A stretch of DNA of 64,000 bases from Acetivibrio mesophilus. GTDB lineage: Bacteria > Bacillota > Clostridia > Acetivibrionales > Acetivibrionaceae. A program made the position numbers and the translations under genes. The DNA lies in NCBI RefSeq assembly GCF_004102745.1, contig NZ_RLII01000021.1, positions 1 through 64,000 on the forward strand. Reading direction: 5' to 3'. Below, in pieces: positions 45,497 to 54,596 of the stretch (its first letter is position 1; every line of letters begins with the position of its first letter). Below the pieces are notes generated by a model. That model was given only the letters and a program-made list of their open reading frames with translations, did not search any database and was not told the DNA's origin.

Positions 45497-46703
45497 CAAG
45501 CACGTTTGGATTGTATTCAAAAAAGAGGTAAAGGATATTGTACGGGATAAAAAGACGCTTCTTACCAGTATATTTGTTCCAATGTTGCTAATCCCCATTT
45601 TAAGCATGCTTGTAGGGGGAAGTATAGAGGACCTTAGCAGGGATATAAATGAAAACGTTACCATAGCCCTGACACAGGAATCGAACACCGATGAGATTAG
45701 GGATATAGTAGAAAATCAGATAATCAAGGACTATCCCAACATAAGCCTTATTGATACAGATGACCCTATAAAGGCCATTAATGAATCAAAGGTGAGGGTG
45801 GTACTGGATTTTGAGAAGGATTATGCCTCCAAATTGGCTGAGGGAAAGCCCTTTGCTATAAAGCTCATATATGACAAGTCCCAAACCAAATCCCAGGGAA
45901 GCCTTGGTATATTGTGGAATGCTATTGGAGACTACAATGATAGAATTGTAAAGCAGAGGCTTGATTCTCTTGGAGTGAACCCGGAGATATTGACACCTGC
46001 GATGATAGAAGAAAGCAATATAGCCAATGAGGAAAAAACCAGCGGAAGCATCCTAGCAGTATCCCTTCCAATGATGCTTGTGGTCTTGATGGCATCCGGG
46101 GGCATTGCTGCGGCTACAGACCTTGTGGCAGGTGAAAAGGAAAGGAATACCTTTGAACCTTTGCTTACCACCAAACCCGGCAGGTCTTCTCTTCTTTTGG
46201 GCAAATATCTGGCAGTAACACTATTTTCTTTTGTATCAGTTGTTGCAACAATGATAGGTGCGATTATAGGATTTGTGATTGATCCGTCCAGCATGGGTAT
46301 GGGAGTAGGTACTGACATTACCGGTTTTAGCATACAGCCGTTGGCATTTTTTATGGTCATTGTAATTTCAATAACCCTGGGAATGACTTTTTCAGGTCTG
46401 CAGATAGCCCTCAGCAGCTATGCCAAATCCTTTAAAGAGGCACAGACGTATATGTCTTTTCTAATGATAATAGTTATGATACCGGCTTTTGCCACAATGC
46501 TTATGCAGCCAAATGACATCCCGGTATATATGTTTCTTGTACCTGTTATGAACACATTATCAGCCTTCAAAATAGTGCTTGGAGGCAGCATCAACTATGC
46601 TTATTTACTCATGGCTTTAGGGTCATCAGTGGTGTATGTTGTTATTACGTTGTGTCTAGCGGCCACGCTATTTAAAAAAGAGAATGTGATTCTCAGAAGC
46701 TAA
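45486..46703 (+). CDS. ABC transporter permease, NatB-like
   Basis: This 405-aa permease has an N-terminal membrane segment (TLLTSIFVPMLLIPILSMLV), a long extracytoplasmic domain (about residues 45-180) and a C-terminal group of about five membrane segments, including the conserved AGEKERNTFEPLLTTKP loop. This is the ABC-2/NatB layout for export. GTG 45486 (after AGGTG) is preferred to GTG 45477. The exported substrate is unknown. It lies too far from the metabolite cluster to be linked to it with confidence. Confidence 0.88.
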   Translation: MNASKHVWIVFKKEVKDIVRDKKTLLTSIFVPMLLIPILSMLVGGSIEDLSRDINENVTIALTQESNTDEIRDIVENQIIKDYPNISLIDTDDPIKAINESKVRVVLDFEKDYASKLAEGKPFAIKLIYDKSQTKSQGSLGILWNAIGDYNDRIVKQRLDSLGVNPEILTPAMIEESNIANEEKTSGSILAVSLPMMLVVLMASGGIAAATDLVAGEKERNTFEPLLTTKPGRSSLLLGKYLAVTLFSFVSVVATMIGAIIGFVIDPSSMGMGVGTDITGFSIQPLAFFMVIVISITLGMTFSGLQIALSSYAKSFKEAQTYMSFLMIIVMIPAFATMLMQPNDIPVYMFLVPVMNTLSAFKIVLGGSINYAYLLMALGSSVVYVVITLCLAATLFKKENVILRS

Positions 46704-46926
46704 AAGCTACGAATAAGCATAAAATTATCAATGCAAATAATAACAATCAAAGAGGAATATCCTTATCTGATGTAGAATTATAATATGATATTCATTTGAC
46801 AGTCATTAATAATTCCATTGAATTCACGTAATTATTTACATGCAAATCAATTTCCGCTAAATGTTAAATCAGCATCTGATATTTCTGTGTACCGGACTCT
46901 ATAATTCTGCATTGGGGGATTATTCT
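46704..46926. other. Intergenic region before the sensor kinases
   Basis: This AT-rich gap of about 220 nt shows no terminator or clear promoter. An in-frame ATG at 46861 could extend the kinase N-terminally, but it lacks a ribosome-binding site. Confidence 0.4.
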
Positions 46927-48753
46927 ATGCTTTTTGGACGCAAAAAGGGAATGCCCGATATTATAAATGGACTTGAAAAGGAGAAAGTCAGTACAGCATG
47001 GAGGTTAAACCTTGGGTTCGCAGTAATAGTTATACTTTCCATATTTGCGGTGGGTATAGCTTGTTTCGGCATGATTTCAAATTCCATGCTAAGCCATGCA
47101 AAGGTCAGTTCTACTGAGCTTATCAAGCAAACATCCAATAACATAGAGGTGATTCTCACAGGTTTTGACGAGATGGCGATGACTCTGTCAAGGGATAATA
47201 CACTGGCAGAGTATATAAGTATGCACGATAACATAGAGGATATTCAGTTACGAGCCGAGAATGTCCAAAGAATTGAGAATATTCTAAATAATTATGCGGG
47301 GGAAAGAAAAGATATCGCTAATATTGCAGTGGTATCAAATGGAGGAGCTTACATAACATCGGGAACGGTGAGACCGGATGCTCATGAGAATATAAATAAC
47401 ATCTATGCAGTAAAAGCGTTCAATGAAAGCAATAAGCAGTCATTATGGCTAAATACATATACATTGGATATTGATTCAAATCTTAAAAATTCCGAAAAAG
47501 TACAGGTTTTTTCAATAATAAAGGGAATATATGCTTCCAGTAGCCTTAAGAGTCAGGGAACCCTGATTATAAACATTACGGAAGAGTATCTTTACAGTCT
47601 TATTGCAGACATTAAGCCCAGTGACAACGGAAAAATCTATATAATTGGCAGCGATGGAAATTATGTCTTAAACCCCTTTGAAAGACTTAAGAATGGTAAA
47701 AGGGCGGATCTGGAATTCGTTGAGGATATGTTGGGCAGGGATAACAATGTAGACATAGAGGAGATAGACGGTGAGGAGTACCTTGTGACTTATAATACCA
47801 TTCAACATATAAAAGGCACAGAACTGGGATGGATAATAGTTGAAATTACACCGGTTTCGGAGATTAGGACCAGTGTCACCGAAGCGGGTACGCGTCTGTT
47901 TTTCATAGGTATTGCATGTGTTGTCATAGGCTTCATTCTTATAGGGATGGCAACGGCCTTTTATAACCGATACCTTAATAGAAGCTATTCGGAAAGACAT
48001 TCCATTGCGCTAGAGAGAGAAAGGCTTGCTTCCCTAGGACAGCTAATAGGAGGAATTGCCCACAATTTCAAAACGCCCATAATGTCGATAGCAGGCGGAC
48101 TAGAGGCATTAAAGGATCTAATAGAAGAGTATGATATTTCTATCGGAGACCCTCAGGTAACCAGTGAGGACCATCTTGAAATTGCGGCTGAGATGAAGGA
48201 TTGGATAGGTAAGATAAAGCCCTACTGCGGATACATGTCGGATATTATATCCACAGTAAAGGGACAGGCCGGCAATATGAATGAATCAAACAATGCAAGC
48301 TTTTCGGTGGGAGAACTATTAAAAAGAGTTGACATTCTAATGAACCACGAGCTAAAGAAGTTTTCCTGTGAGTTGAGACTGGATATAAAAGTGGATAAGG
48401 ACACACTTATAAGAGGAGAAATAAATAATCTTATACAAGTACTGAACAATCTTATATCTAATTCTATTGAATCCTATAGCGGAAATGAAGGAAAAATCGA
48501 CCTGTTAATCGGCAAAAACGACCAGGAATTGGAAATAGTCGTAAGGGATTATGGAAGCGGAATACCGGAAAATGTGAAAAAGAAGCTTTTAAAAGAAATG
48601 ATTACAACCAAGGGAAAGAACGGAACAGGGCTTGGCCTATATATGTCTCACTCAACGATTAAGGGTAAGTTTGGAGGGACAATGAAAATAAAGAGTGAGG
48701 AAGGGAAGGGTACCGAAATATTAATTTCCATTCCTTATATTGCTAAAGCTTAG
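46927..48753 (+). CDS. Sensor histidine kinase
   Basis: This 608-aa membrane kinase has TM1 (~residues 29-50), an extracytoplasmic sensor (~51-323, Cache-like), TM2 (~324-345), no evident HAMP domain, and a kinase core. The H-box is GGIAHNFKTPIMSI with His379. The N-box reads NNLISNSIESY and the G-boxes read VRDYGSGIPENV and GTGLGLYMSHSTIKGKFGG. No response regulator gene is adjacent. Its end overlaps the reading frame of the next kinase, a clear tandem paralogue. Confidence 0.93.
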   Translation: MLFGRKKGMPDIINGLEKEKVSTAWRLNLGFAVIVILSIFAVGIACFGMISNSMLSHAKVSSTELIKQTSNNIEVILTGFDEMAMTLSRDNTLAEYISMHDNIEDIQLRAENVQRIENILNNYAGERKDIANIAVVSNGGAYITSGTVRPDAHENINNIYAVKAFNESNKQSLWLNTYTLDIDSNLKNSEKVQVFSIIKGIYASSSLKSQGTLIINITEEYLYSLIADIKPSDNGKIYIIGSDGNYVLNPFERLKNGKRADLEFVEDMLGRDNNVDIEEIDGEEYLVTYNTIQHIKGTELGWIIVEITPVSEIRTSVTEAGTRLFFIGIACVVIGFILIGMATAFYNRYLNRSYSERHSIALERERLASLGQLIGGIAHNFKTPIMSIAGGLEALKDLIEEYDISIGDPQVTSEDHLEIAAEMKDWIGKIKPYCGYMSDIISTVKGQAGNMNESNNASFSVGELLKRVDILMNHELKKFSCELRLDIKVDKDTLIRGEINNLIQVLNNLISNSIESYSGNEGKIDLLIGKNDQELEIVVRDYGSGIPENVKKKLLKEMITTKGKNGTGLGLYMSHSTIKGKFGGTMKIKSEEGKGTEILISIPYIAKA

Positions 48754-48775
48754 CGAACAGGTGGAGGCGTGTAAA

Positions 48776-50608
48776 ATGTCAAAAGTGATAAAAGTGCCAA
48801 GATATATAAAAAGTGTTTTTAAGAAATTAAATATGTTAATAATAAAAAAGCAGATGAGGTTCAATGCTGCCTTTGCTTTGATTATATTGATTTTGACTAC
48901 ATTATTGGGTTACCTATCCTTTAATATGATATCCAATGCTATGATAAACCATGCCAGTGCGGATTCCCTTGAGCTTATAAAGCAAATCAGCAATAATATC
49001 GAAACAATAATGATTGGATTTGACGATATTTCAAACGGGATTCTAAGGAATGAAGGCTTTGATAATCTTGTAAAAATGCATGGACAACTGGATAATGAAC
49101 ATAAAAGGGCGACAAACGGAAGAAATATAGAAGATATCCTGAACACACTCACAAAAACAAGAACAGATATAGCAGATATAGCAGTGATTACAAATATCGG
49201 GGAATACATTACTTCGGGAGAGACAAAACCGCTAACCACGGACAATGCGCTTGCATATTATGCGGTACGGAGATTTAAACAAAGCAAAAGAGACTCATTG
49301 TGGATTGATACATATCAGACTGAGGTGGCAACTACAGGTACTCATACAGGCAACAAACTGGTTATATCAAATATGAAAAGCATTAAGGGCGAGAACAATG
49401 AGGAAATTGGCATACTTATGCTCAATATAAAGGAATCATACATATATAGCCTCATATCCGATATAAAAATTCCTGATGAAGGGCAGCTGTATATCGTAGG
49501 AAAAGATGGCAACTATGTAATGAATCCATTAAACAGAATTCAGAATGGAAAAGTGGATTATGTAAAGTATGAATTATACATTCAGGAAATATTAAAGCAA
49601 AAAAACGGAACCTCTATTAAAAACATAAACGGAAGAGAATACATACTGGCTTACCAGACAATTGACAATATAAACGGGATTGAACTGGGGTGGACAGTAT
49701 TTGGAATGATTCCGATTGATGTCGTAACATCGGGCATAGACAGTACCAGAGTCAGTTTGTATAAGATCGGTTTAATATGCGTTATTATCGGGTTTGGGAT
49801 TTCTTTATTGTTTACACGTTTTTATAATGCATATCTGGAAAAAAGTTATGACAAAAAACACTCTATTATTATGGAGAGAGAAAGACTTGCATCCTTAGGG
49901 CAGCTTATGGGAGGAATAGCACAGAATTTTAAGACCCCTATTATGTCAATATCTGAAGGATTGGATGAATTAAATAATCTTGTAGTCGAATATGAAAAAT
50001 CTATTGAAGACGGCAATGTATCGGATTCGATGCAGCATGAAATTGCTTTAAGGATGAAAAAATGCGTGGATAACATAAAACCCTATTGTTCGTATATTTC
50101 GGATGAAATATCTACCGTAAAGGGACAGGCTGTTAATTTCAATGAATCCACCGATGGAAGCTTCACTGTTGGCGAATTGCTTAAGAACGTAAAAATACTT
50201 ATGAGCCATGAGGTTGAACGCCACCACTGCGAAATGAACGTGGACATGAAGGTGAGCGAAGATACGTCAATAAAGGGAGAAATAAACAATATGACTCAGG
50301 TAATGAATAACATAATTACCAATGCTATTGAGTCGTATAACGAAAGTGGAGGAAAAATTGATATCATTTTCAGCAAAAAAGGACACAACCTGGAAATTAA
50401 TGTTAGGGATTATGGATGCGGGATCCCTGAGAGCATAAAAGACAAGTTGTTTAAAGAAATGGTGACAACCAAGGGGGCAAGTGGTACAGGAATAGGTGTC
50501 TATATGTCGTATTCAACTATAAAAGGAAAGTTTGGAGGAACCATGACAATTGACAGCGAAAAAGGGATGGGAACCTCCGTAAATATCAGCATACCCTTAA
50601 AAGGATAA
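48776..50608 (+). CDS. Sensor kinase paralogue lacking the phospho-acceptor histidine
   Basis: This 610-aa protein has the same layout as the preceding kinase: TM1 (~30-50), Cache-like sensor, TM2 and kinase core. In the H-box the histidine is replaced by glutamine (GGIAQNFKTPIMSI, Gln383; codon CAG at 49922-49924). The ATP-binding N-box (NNIITNAIESY) and G-boxes (VRDYGCGIPES, GTGIGVYMSYSTIKGKFGG) remain intact. It cannot autophosphorylate at the usual site. It may form heterodimers with its neighbour or act as a phosphatase or regulator. ATG 48776 follows GGTGGAGG. Confidence 0.92.
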   Translation: MSKVIKVPRYIKSVFKKLNMLIIKKQMRFNAAFALIILILTTLLGYLSFNMISNAMINHASADSLELIKQISNNIETIMIGFDDISNGILRNEGFDNLVKMHGQLDNEHKRATNGRNIEDILNTLTKTRTDIADIAVITNIGEYITSGETKPLTTDNALAYYAVRRFKQSKRDSLWIDTYQTEVATTGTHTGNKLVISNMKSIKGENNEEIGILMLNIKESYIYSLISDIKIPDEGQLYIVGKDGNYVMNPLNRIQNGKVDYVKYELYIQEILKQKNGTSIKNINGREYILAYQTIDNINGIELGWTVFGMIPIDVVTSGIDSTRVSLYKIGLICVIIGFGISLLFTRFYNAYLEKSYDKKHSIIMERERLASLGQLMGGIAQNFKTPIMSISEGLDELNNLVVEYEKSIEDGNVSDSMQHEIALRMKKCVDNIKPYCSYISDEISTVKGQAVNFNESTDGSFTVGELLKNVKILMSHEVERHHCEMNVDMKVSEDTSIKGEINNMTQVMNNIITNAIESYNESGGKIDIIFSKKGHNLEINVRDYGCGIPESIKDKLFKEMVTTKGASGTGIGVYMSYSTIKGKFGGTMTIDSEKGMGTSVNISIPLKG

Positions 50609-50615
50609 AAGGTTT

Positions 50616-51086
50616 TTACTCTACGGTAACACAGCTAAATACCTGAATACCTTGGCCTTGGCCGAATTGGGTAAGGCCCTCCCCGGTGGTGGCAGTTATT
50701 CCTATGGAATCTTCCGGTATATCTAAAAGCTCTGAAATACTGCTTCTAATTGCGGGAATATGGGGAGTGATTTTAGGGGTAAGGCATTCTATGGATATTG
50801 ATACATGAACTATTTTTTTGCCGTTTAAATACTTGAGTGCTTCTTTAAGATAAACTCTGCTGTCTGTTATACCCTTTTCAAGACAGAGTTCATCGCTGAT
50901 TTTTCCGAGTATGTTTACGCAGGTAACTCCTGAAATCGCATTTGTAATGGAATGCAGTATAACATCCGCATCGCTGTTGCCGGCTAAGGGAGGGTATCCT
51001 TCAAGTACTACTCCTCCAAGCACAAGCTTTTTATTCTTGTCATCAAAATCGAATCTATGGCTGTCCTGTCCTATCCCAACTCTCAT
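50616..51086 (-). CDS. ispF: 2-C-methyl-D-erythritol 2,4-cyclodiphosphate synthase
   Basis: IspF (156 aa) cyclises CDP-ME 2-phosphate in the MEP pathway. It has the zinc ligands in RVGIGQDSHRFD (Asp, His) and SDADVILHSITNAI (His), and the C-terminal ATTGEGLTQFGQGQGI. It is on the minus strand, convergent with the kinases (7-nt gap). Confidence 0.96.
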   Translation of the reverse strand: MRVGIGQDSHRFDFDDKNKKLVLGGVVLEGYPPLAGNSDADVILHSITNAISGVTCVNILGKISDELCLEKGITDSRVYLKEALKYLNGKKIVHVSISIECLTPKITPHIPAIRSSISELLDIPEDSIGITATTGEGLTQFGQGQGIQVFSCVTVE

Positions 51087-51220
51087 CTATAATCATTCCT
51101 TTAATATTGTTATTATCTTTTATTATTAATTAGATTTTAGTTTTAGTATTCTTTCAAGATTATATCTTACTAATCAATAACAGGCAAGACGAACCAAGTT
51201 TTTTGTGCTTTTTATGTATA

Positions 51221-51249
51221 TTGACATAGTATGGCAGGTATATTAATAT
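51221..51249 (+). promoter_or_regulatory. Sigma-A promoter of proS
   Basis: TTGACA (51221-51226), a 17-nt spacer and TAATAT (51244-51249) lie upstream of the T-box leader. Confidence 0.7.
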
Positions 51250-51299
51250 ATAAAATATAGTAATTCGAATATATGCAAGGCGAATAGCAAAATGAATAG

Positions 51300-51564
51300 A
51301 GGATTGTATGGTCTATGAAGGGGCTGCGAAAGGGCAGGCTTTTAGAGAAGGAGCTTCATGAGTAATCAAACTGCTTACATAAAGGACTGATATACTCATG
51401 GCTGAGAGGGTTCCTAAGCAATAAAACTTTCTTCCCACCCTGGAGATGCGGTTTATGAGACTGCCGGATATACTCCGTTATAGGTATATAGAGTAGGGTT
51501 TTACCAATTTGGGTGGTACCGCGGAAAACAACACTCCGTCCCATAGTAGTGGACGGGTTTTTTT
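51300..51564 (+). promoter_or_regulatory. T-box leader of proS (tRNA-Pro sensing)
   Basis: The hallmark T-box sequence GGGTGGTACCGCGG (51511-51524) is followed by a terminator stem CCGTCC (51536-51541) / GGACGG (51551-51556) with a T tract. Stem I probably uses ATGAGTA/TACTCAT (51358-51364, 51392-51398), with the proline specifier CCT at 51413-51415 followed by AAGC. The TGGT bulge fits the ACCA end of tRNA-Pro. Uncharged tRNA-Pro should favour the antiterminator and proS expression. Confidence 0.92.
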
Positions 51565-51622
51565 AATGTTAAGGAAATTATTCCGGTTATATATTTCTTG
51601 ATTTTTAAGGAGGTTTTTATTT

Positions 51623-53341
51623 ATGAGAGTTTCCAATATGTTTTTTCAAACATTGAGAGAAGTGCCGGCGGAAGCTGAAATAGCAAGCCATCAGCTTATG
51701 CTGAGAGCTGGTCTTATGAGGAAGCTGGCATCGGGAATTTATTCCTTTTTACCCTTGGGTTACAGGGTATTCAGAAAGGTTGAGCAGATTGTAAGGGAGG
51801 AAATGGACAGAGCTGGTGCTCAGGAATTGATAATGTCGGCACTTTTGCCTGCTGAAGCGTACCAGGCATCGGGCCGATGGGAGGTATTTGGATCAGAAAT
51901 GTTCCGACTCAAGGACAGAGGCGGCAGGGATTTTTGTCTTGGACCAACCCATGAAGAAATATTTACTGAGACTGTTAAAAGTGCCACAAGGTCATATAGG
52001 TCTCTTCCCCTTACCCTCTATCAAATTCAGACAAAGTACAGGGATGAGAGAAGACCAAGGTTTGGCGTCATGAGATCAAGAGAGTTCGTGATGAAGGATG
52101 CATACAGCTTTGACAGGGATGAGGCAGGTCTCGATATATCCTACAAAAAGATGTATGATGCATACTGCAGGATATTTGACCGTCTGGGTCTAGATTACAT
52201 CATTGTGGATGCAGATACCGGAGCAATGGGAGGCTCGGGCTCCCAGGAGTTTATGGTAAAATCGGCAATCGGCGAATCCCGTATTGCATATTGTGATGCC
52301 TGCGGTTATGCAGCCAATGATGAAAAGGCAGAGTGTATACCTGAAAAGTGCTGCGATGGCAAAAACTGCTGCGAAGAACTGGAACTTGAGAAGGTTGCCA
52401 CCCCGAACGCCCGGACCATTGAGGAGCTTATGGAGTTCTTCGGCTGTTCTGCAAAGGAATTTGCAAAGACCCTTATATATAAAGCAGACGATAAAGTGGT
52501 TGCTGCCATGGTAAGGGGAGACAGGGAGCTAAATGAGACAAAGCTTCAGAATCTCTTGGGCTGCATAGAGCTTGAAATGGCAGATGCTGAAACAGTAGAG
52601 AAGGTCACAGGTGCCGCAGTGGGATTTGCAGGTCCTATAGGCCTTGATATTGATGTTGTGGTTGACCTTGAGGTTGAAGGCATGAAGAACTTTGTGGTGG
52701 GAGCAAATGAGACAGGTTTTCACTACAAGAATGTTAATATAAACAGGGATTTCAAAGCCAAATATGTGAAGGATATTAGGACTATTAAAGAGGGAGATGC
52801 ATGTCCTAAATGCGGAGCTGGCGTGAAGGTTGAATTCGGTATTGAGGTTGGTCACATATTCAAGCTTGGAACCAAGTATTCAGAAGCTTTAAACTGCGTA
52901 TATCTTGATGAGACAGGCAAGGAAAATCCAATGATTATGGGTTGCTACGGCATAGGAGTAAACAGGAGTATGGCTGCCGTAATCGAACAGAATAACGATG
53001 AGAACGGTATAATTTGGCCTATATCTGTTGCACCATATCATGCAATCGTAATACCGGTGAACACCACCGACAGTGTCCAGATGGAGCTGGCGGAAAAGAT
53101 ATATGCCCAGCTTGAGGAATTAGGCATTGAGGTAATGTTAGATGACAGGGATGAAAGACCGGGAGTTAAATTCAAGGATGCCGACCTTACAGGTATTCCA
53201 ATAAGGATAACTGTAGGTAAAAAAGCAGGGGATGGCATTGTAGAATATAAGCTAAGATGTGAGAAGGACTTTGCTGCAATTCCTTATGAGGAAGCAATTG
53301 CAAAGGCTAAAGAGGAAGTGGCCAAAGGCCTTAAAAAATAA
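51623..53341 (+). CDS. proS: Prolyl-tRNA synthetase
   Basis: ProS (572 aa) is the bacterial-type enzyme with an inserted editing domain (~residues 240-385). Class II motifs are visible: motif 1 around [20 protein letters not shown], motif 2 in [19 protein letters not shown] and motif 3 in [19 protein letters not shown] cysteine-rich stretch (CDACGY, then [15 protein letters not shown]) lies just before the editing domain; the CxxCGYAAN part is common but the extra cysteines are unusual. AAGGAGG precedes the ATG. It is controlled by the T-box leader. Confidence 0.97.
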   Translation: MRVSNMFFQTLREVPAEAEIASHQLMLRAGLMRKLASGIYSFLPLGYRVFRKVEQIVREEMDRAGAQELIMSALLPAEAYQASGRWEVFGSEMFRLKDRGGRDFCLGPTHEEIFTETVKSATRSYRSLPLTLYQIQTKYRDERRPRFGVMRSREFVMKDAYSFDRDEAGLDISYKKMYDAYCRIFDRLGLDYIIVDADTGAMGGSGSQEFMVKSAIGESRIAYCDACGYAANDEKAECIPEKCCDGKNCCEELELEKVATPNARTIEELMEFFGCSAKEFAKTLIYKADDKVVAAMVRGDRELNETKLQNLLGCIELEMADAETVEKVTGAAVGFAGPIGLDIDVVVDLEVEGMKNFVVGANETGFHYKNVNINRDFKAKYVKDIRTIKEGDACPKCGAGVKVEFGIEVGHIFKLGTKYSEALNCVYLDETGKENPMIMGCYGIGVNRSMAAVIEQNNDENGIIWPISVAPYHAIVIPVNTTDSVQMELAEKIYAQLEELGIEVMLDDRDERPGVKFKDADLTGIPIRITVGKKAGDGIVEYKLRCEKDFAAIPYEEAIAKAKEEVAKGLKK

Positions 53342-53381
53342 TAGAAGAATTATAAGCTTAACGGCTTAGTTTCTGATGCTT

Positions 53382-53427
53382 AAAAAAGGAGTATTGCGTG
53401 TTGACCATGCAGTACTCCTTTTTTTAT
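53382..53427 (+). terminator. Terminator after proS
   Basis: AAAAAAGGAGTATTGC (53382-53397) pairs with GCAGTACTCCTTTTTT (53409-53424) and a T run follows. The symmetrical A and T runs make it work in both directions. Confidence 0.92.
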
Positions 53428-53483
53428 ATAAAATATAAAGTTTTTAATTTTATAGTTTGCTTATGTAAATAATTCATTTAAAT

Positions 53484-53513
53484 TTGTCAATACTATAATC
53501 AACACTGTATAAC
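53484..53513 (+). promoter_or_regulatory. Candidate promoter of the CAP-domain gene
   Basis: TTGTCA (53484-53489), an 18-nt spacer and TATAAC (53508-53513) lie about 55 nt upstream of the start. Confidence 0.45.
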
Positions 53514-53567
53514 CAAATATAATCTTATTTTATTGCATGTTTAATTTGATGACTTGGAGGGATTTTC

Positions 53568-54413
53568 ATGAAAAGGAAGATAGTCTTACTAATTGTTCTC
53601 GCTCTTGTTCTGACAGGGGGTATGGGTCTTTCTGGACTTAGCTTCCAAAATGTTTCGGCAGCCACAACATTTCAAAAGGTAAACTTTGTAACTGGCGTGG
53701 TGACTGCAGACACTTTAAATGTAAGGCAGGGGCCATCTACCAAATTTCCTGTAGTATGTGTACTTAAGAAAGGACAAACTGTTAATGTATTTGGGAAATT
53801 GGGGGATTGGTACGCAGTATATGAACCCGCAACCGGATGTGTGGGGGCAGTTTCTTCAAAGTATATCAAGCAGCAGGGTACTACTACCGGTACTCCAACA
53901 ACAAAAAGTCCGAAAAAAACCTCTGCACCTAAGGCACCGGCACCAACACCGGTCAAGGCTTCACCCGCACCGACTACTGCAGTTAAGCCAAGTCCTACTT
54001 CACAGGCACCTTCAACACCGGTTACAGGCTTAAGTGCCGATGAACAGCTGACATTGGATCTCATCAACAAGGAGAGAGCAAAAGCTGGCCTCGAGCCGCT
54101 TAAGATTGATATGGAGCTGCAGAAGGTAGCAAGACTCAAGGCGCAGGATATGGTTGAAAAGAACTATTTCTCCCATCAGTCGCCGACATACGGTTCTCCT
54201 TTTGATATGATGAGACAGTTTAACGTAAGCTTTAGGACAGCAGGAGAAAATATTGCAGGAAATCGTACGGTAGAGGGAGCTGTTCAGGCTTGGATGAACT
54301 CGGAAGGCCATAGAAAGAATATATTAAATGCCAATTTCAATTACACCGGAATCGGTGTTGTGGAAAGTCCTCAATATGGCAAGATGTTTGTGCAAATGTT
54401 TATAGGTAAATAA
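53568..54413 (+). CDS. Secreted SH3b-CAP (YkwD-like) protein
   Basis: This 281-aa protein has a signal peptide (residues 1-~31, MKRKIVLLIVLALVLTGG...SAA), an SH3b domain (~45-105, ADTLNVRQGPSTKFPVV, GDWYAVY), a Pro/Thr/Ala linker (~106-155) and a CAP/SCP domain (~160-281: LDLINKERAKAGLEPL, SHQSPTYGSPFDMM, GENIAGNRT, MNSEGHRKNILNANF). SH3b domains bind cell wall. YkwD-like CAP proteins are common in spore-forming Firmicutes, but their activity is unclear. TTGGAGGG precedes the ATG. Confidence 0.93.
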   Translation: MKRKIVLLIVLALVLTGGMGLSGLSFQNVSAATTFQKVNFVTGVVTADTLNVRQGPSTKFPVVCVLKKGQTVNVFGKLGDWYAVYEPATGCVGAVSSKYIKQQGTTTGTPTTKSPKKTSAPKAPAPTPVKASPAPTTAVKPSPTSQAPSTPVTGLSADEQLTLDLINKERAKAGLEPLKIDMELQKVARLKAQDMVEKNYFSHQSPTYGSPFDMMRQFNVSFRTAGENIAGNRTVEGAVQAWMNSEGHRKNILNANFNYTGIGVVESPQYGKMFVQMFIGK

Positions 54414-54437
54414 GGTAAGAAATAAAGGTGAGAAGAC

Positions 54438-54474
54438 AAAAAACTGCAGGAAGGTAAGTCCTGCAGTTTTTTGC
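54438..54474 (+). terminator. Bidirectional terminator after the CAP gene
   Basis: AAAAAACTGCAGGA (54438-54451) pairs exactly with TCCTGCAGTTTTTT (54459-54472). It can end both the CAP gene and the convergent pectate lyase gene. Confidence 0.93.
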
Positions 54475-54596
54475 GTATTCCCGACGAAAAAATCTTTTTT
54501 CCCGTAATTTAAATAAGAAGAGCTTTGCATAGGGTTTTATATTGGTGCTTATAGTCATTGTATGCATTCCTAAGGTTTCACAGAGATTGACCTTTA

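Noticed and set aside
44765-46703. NatAB-like exporter as the transporter of the metabolite cluster
   Set aside because: It lies beyond glucokinase, truA, carD and ispD, with separate promoters and terminators, so a link is not supported.
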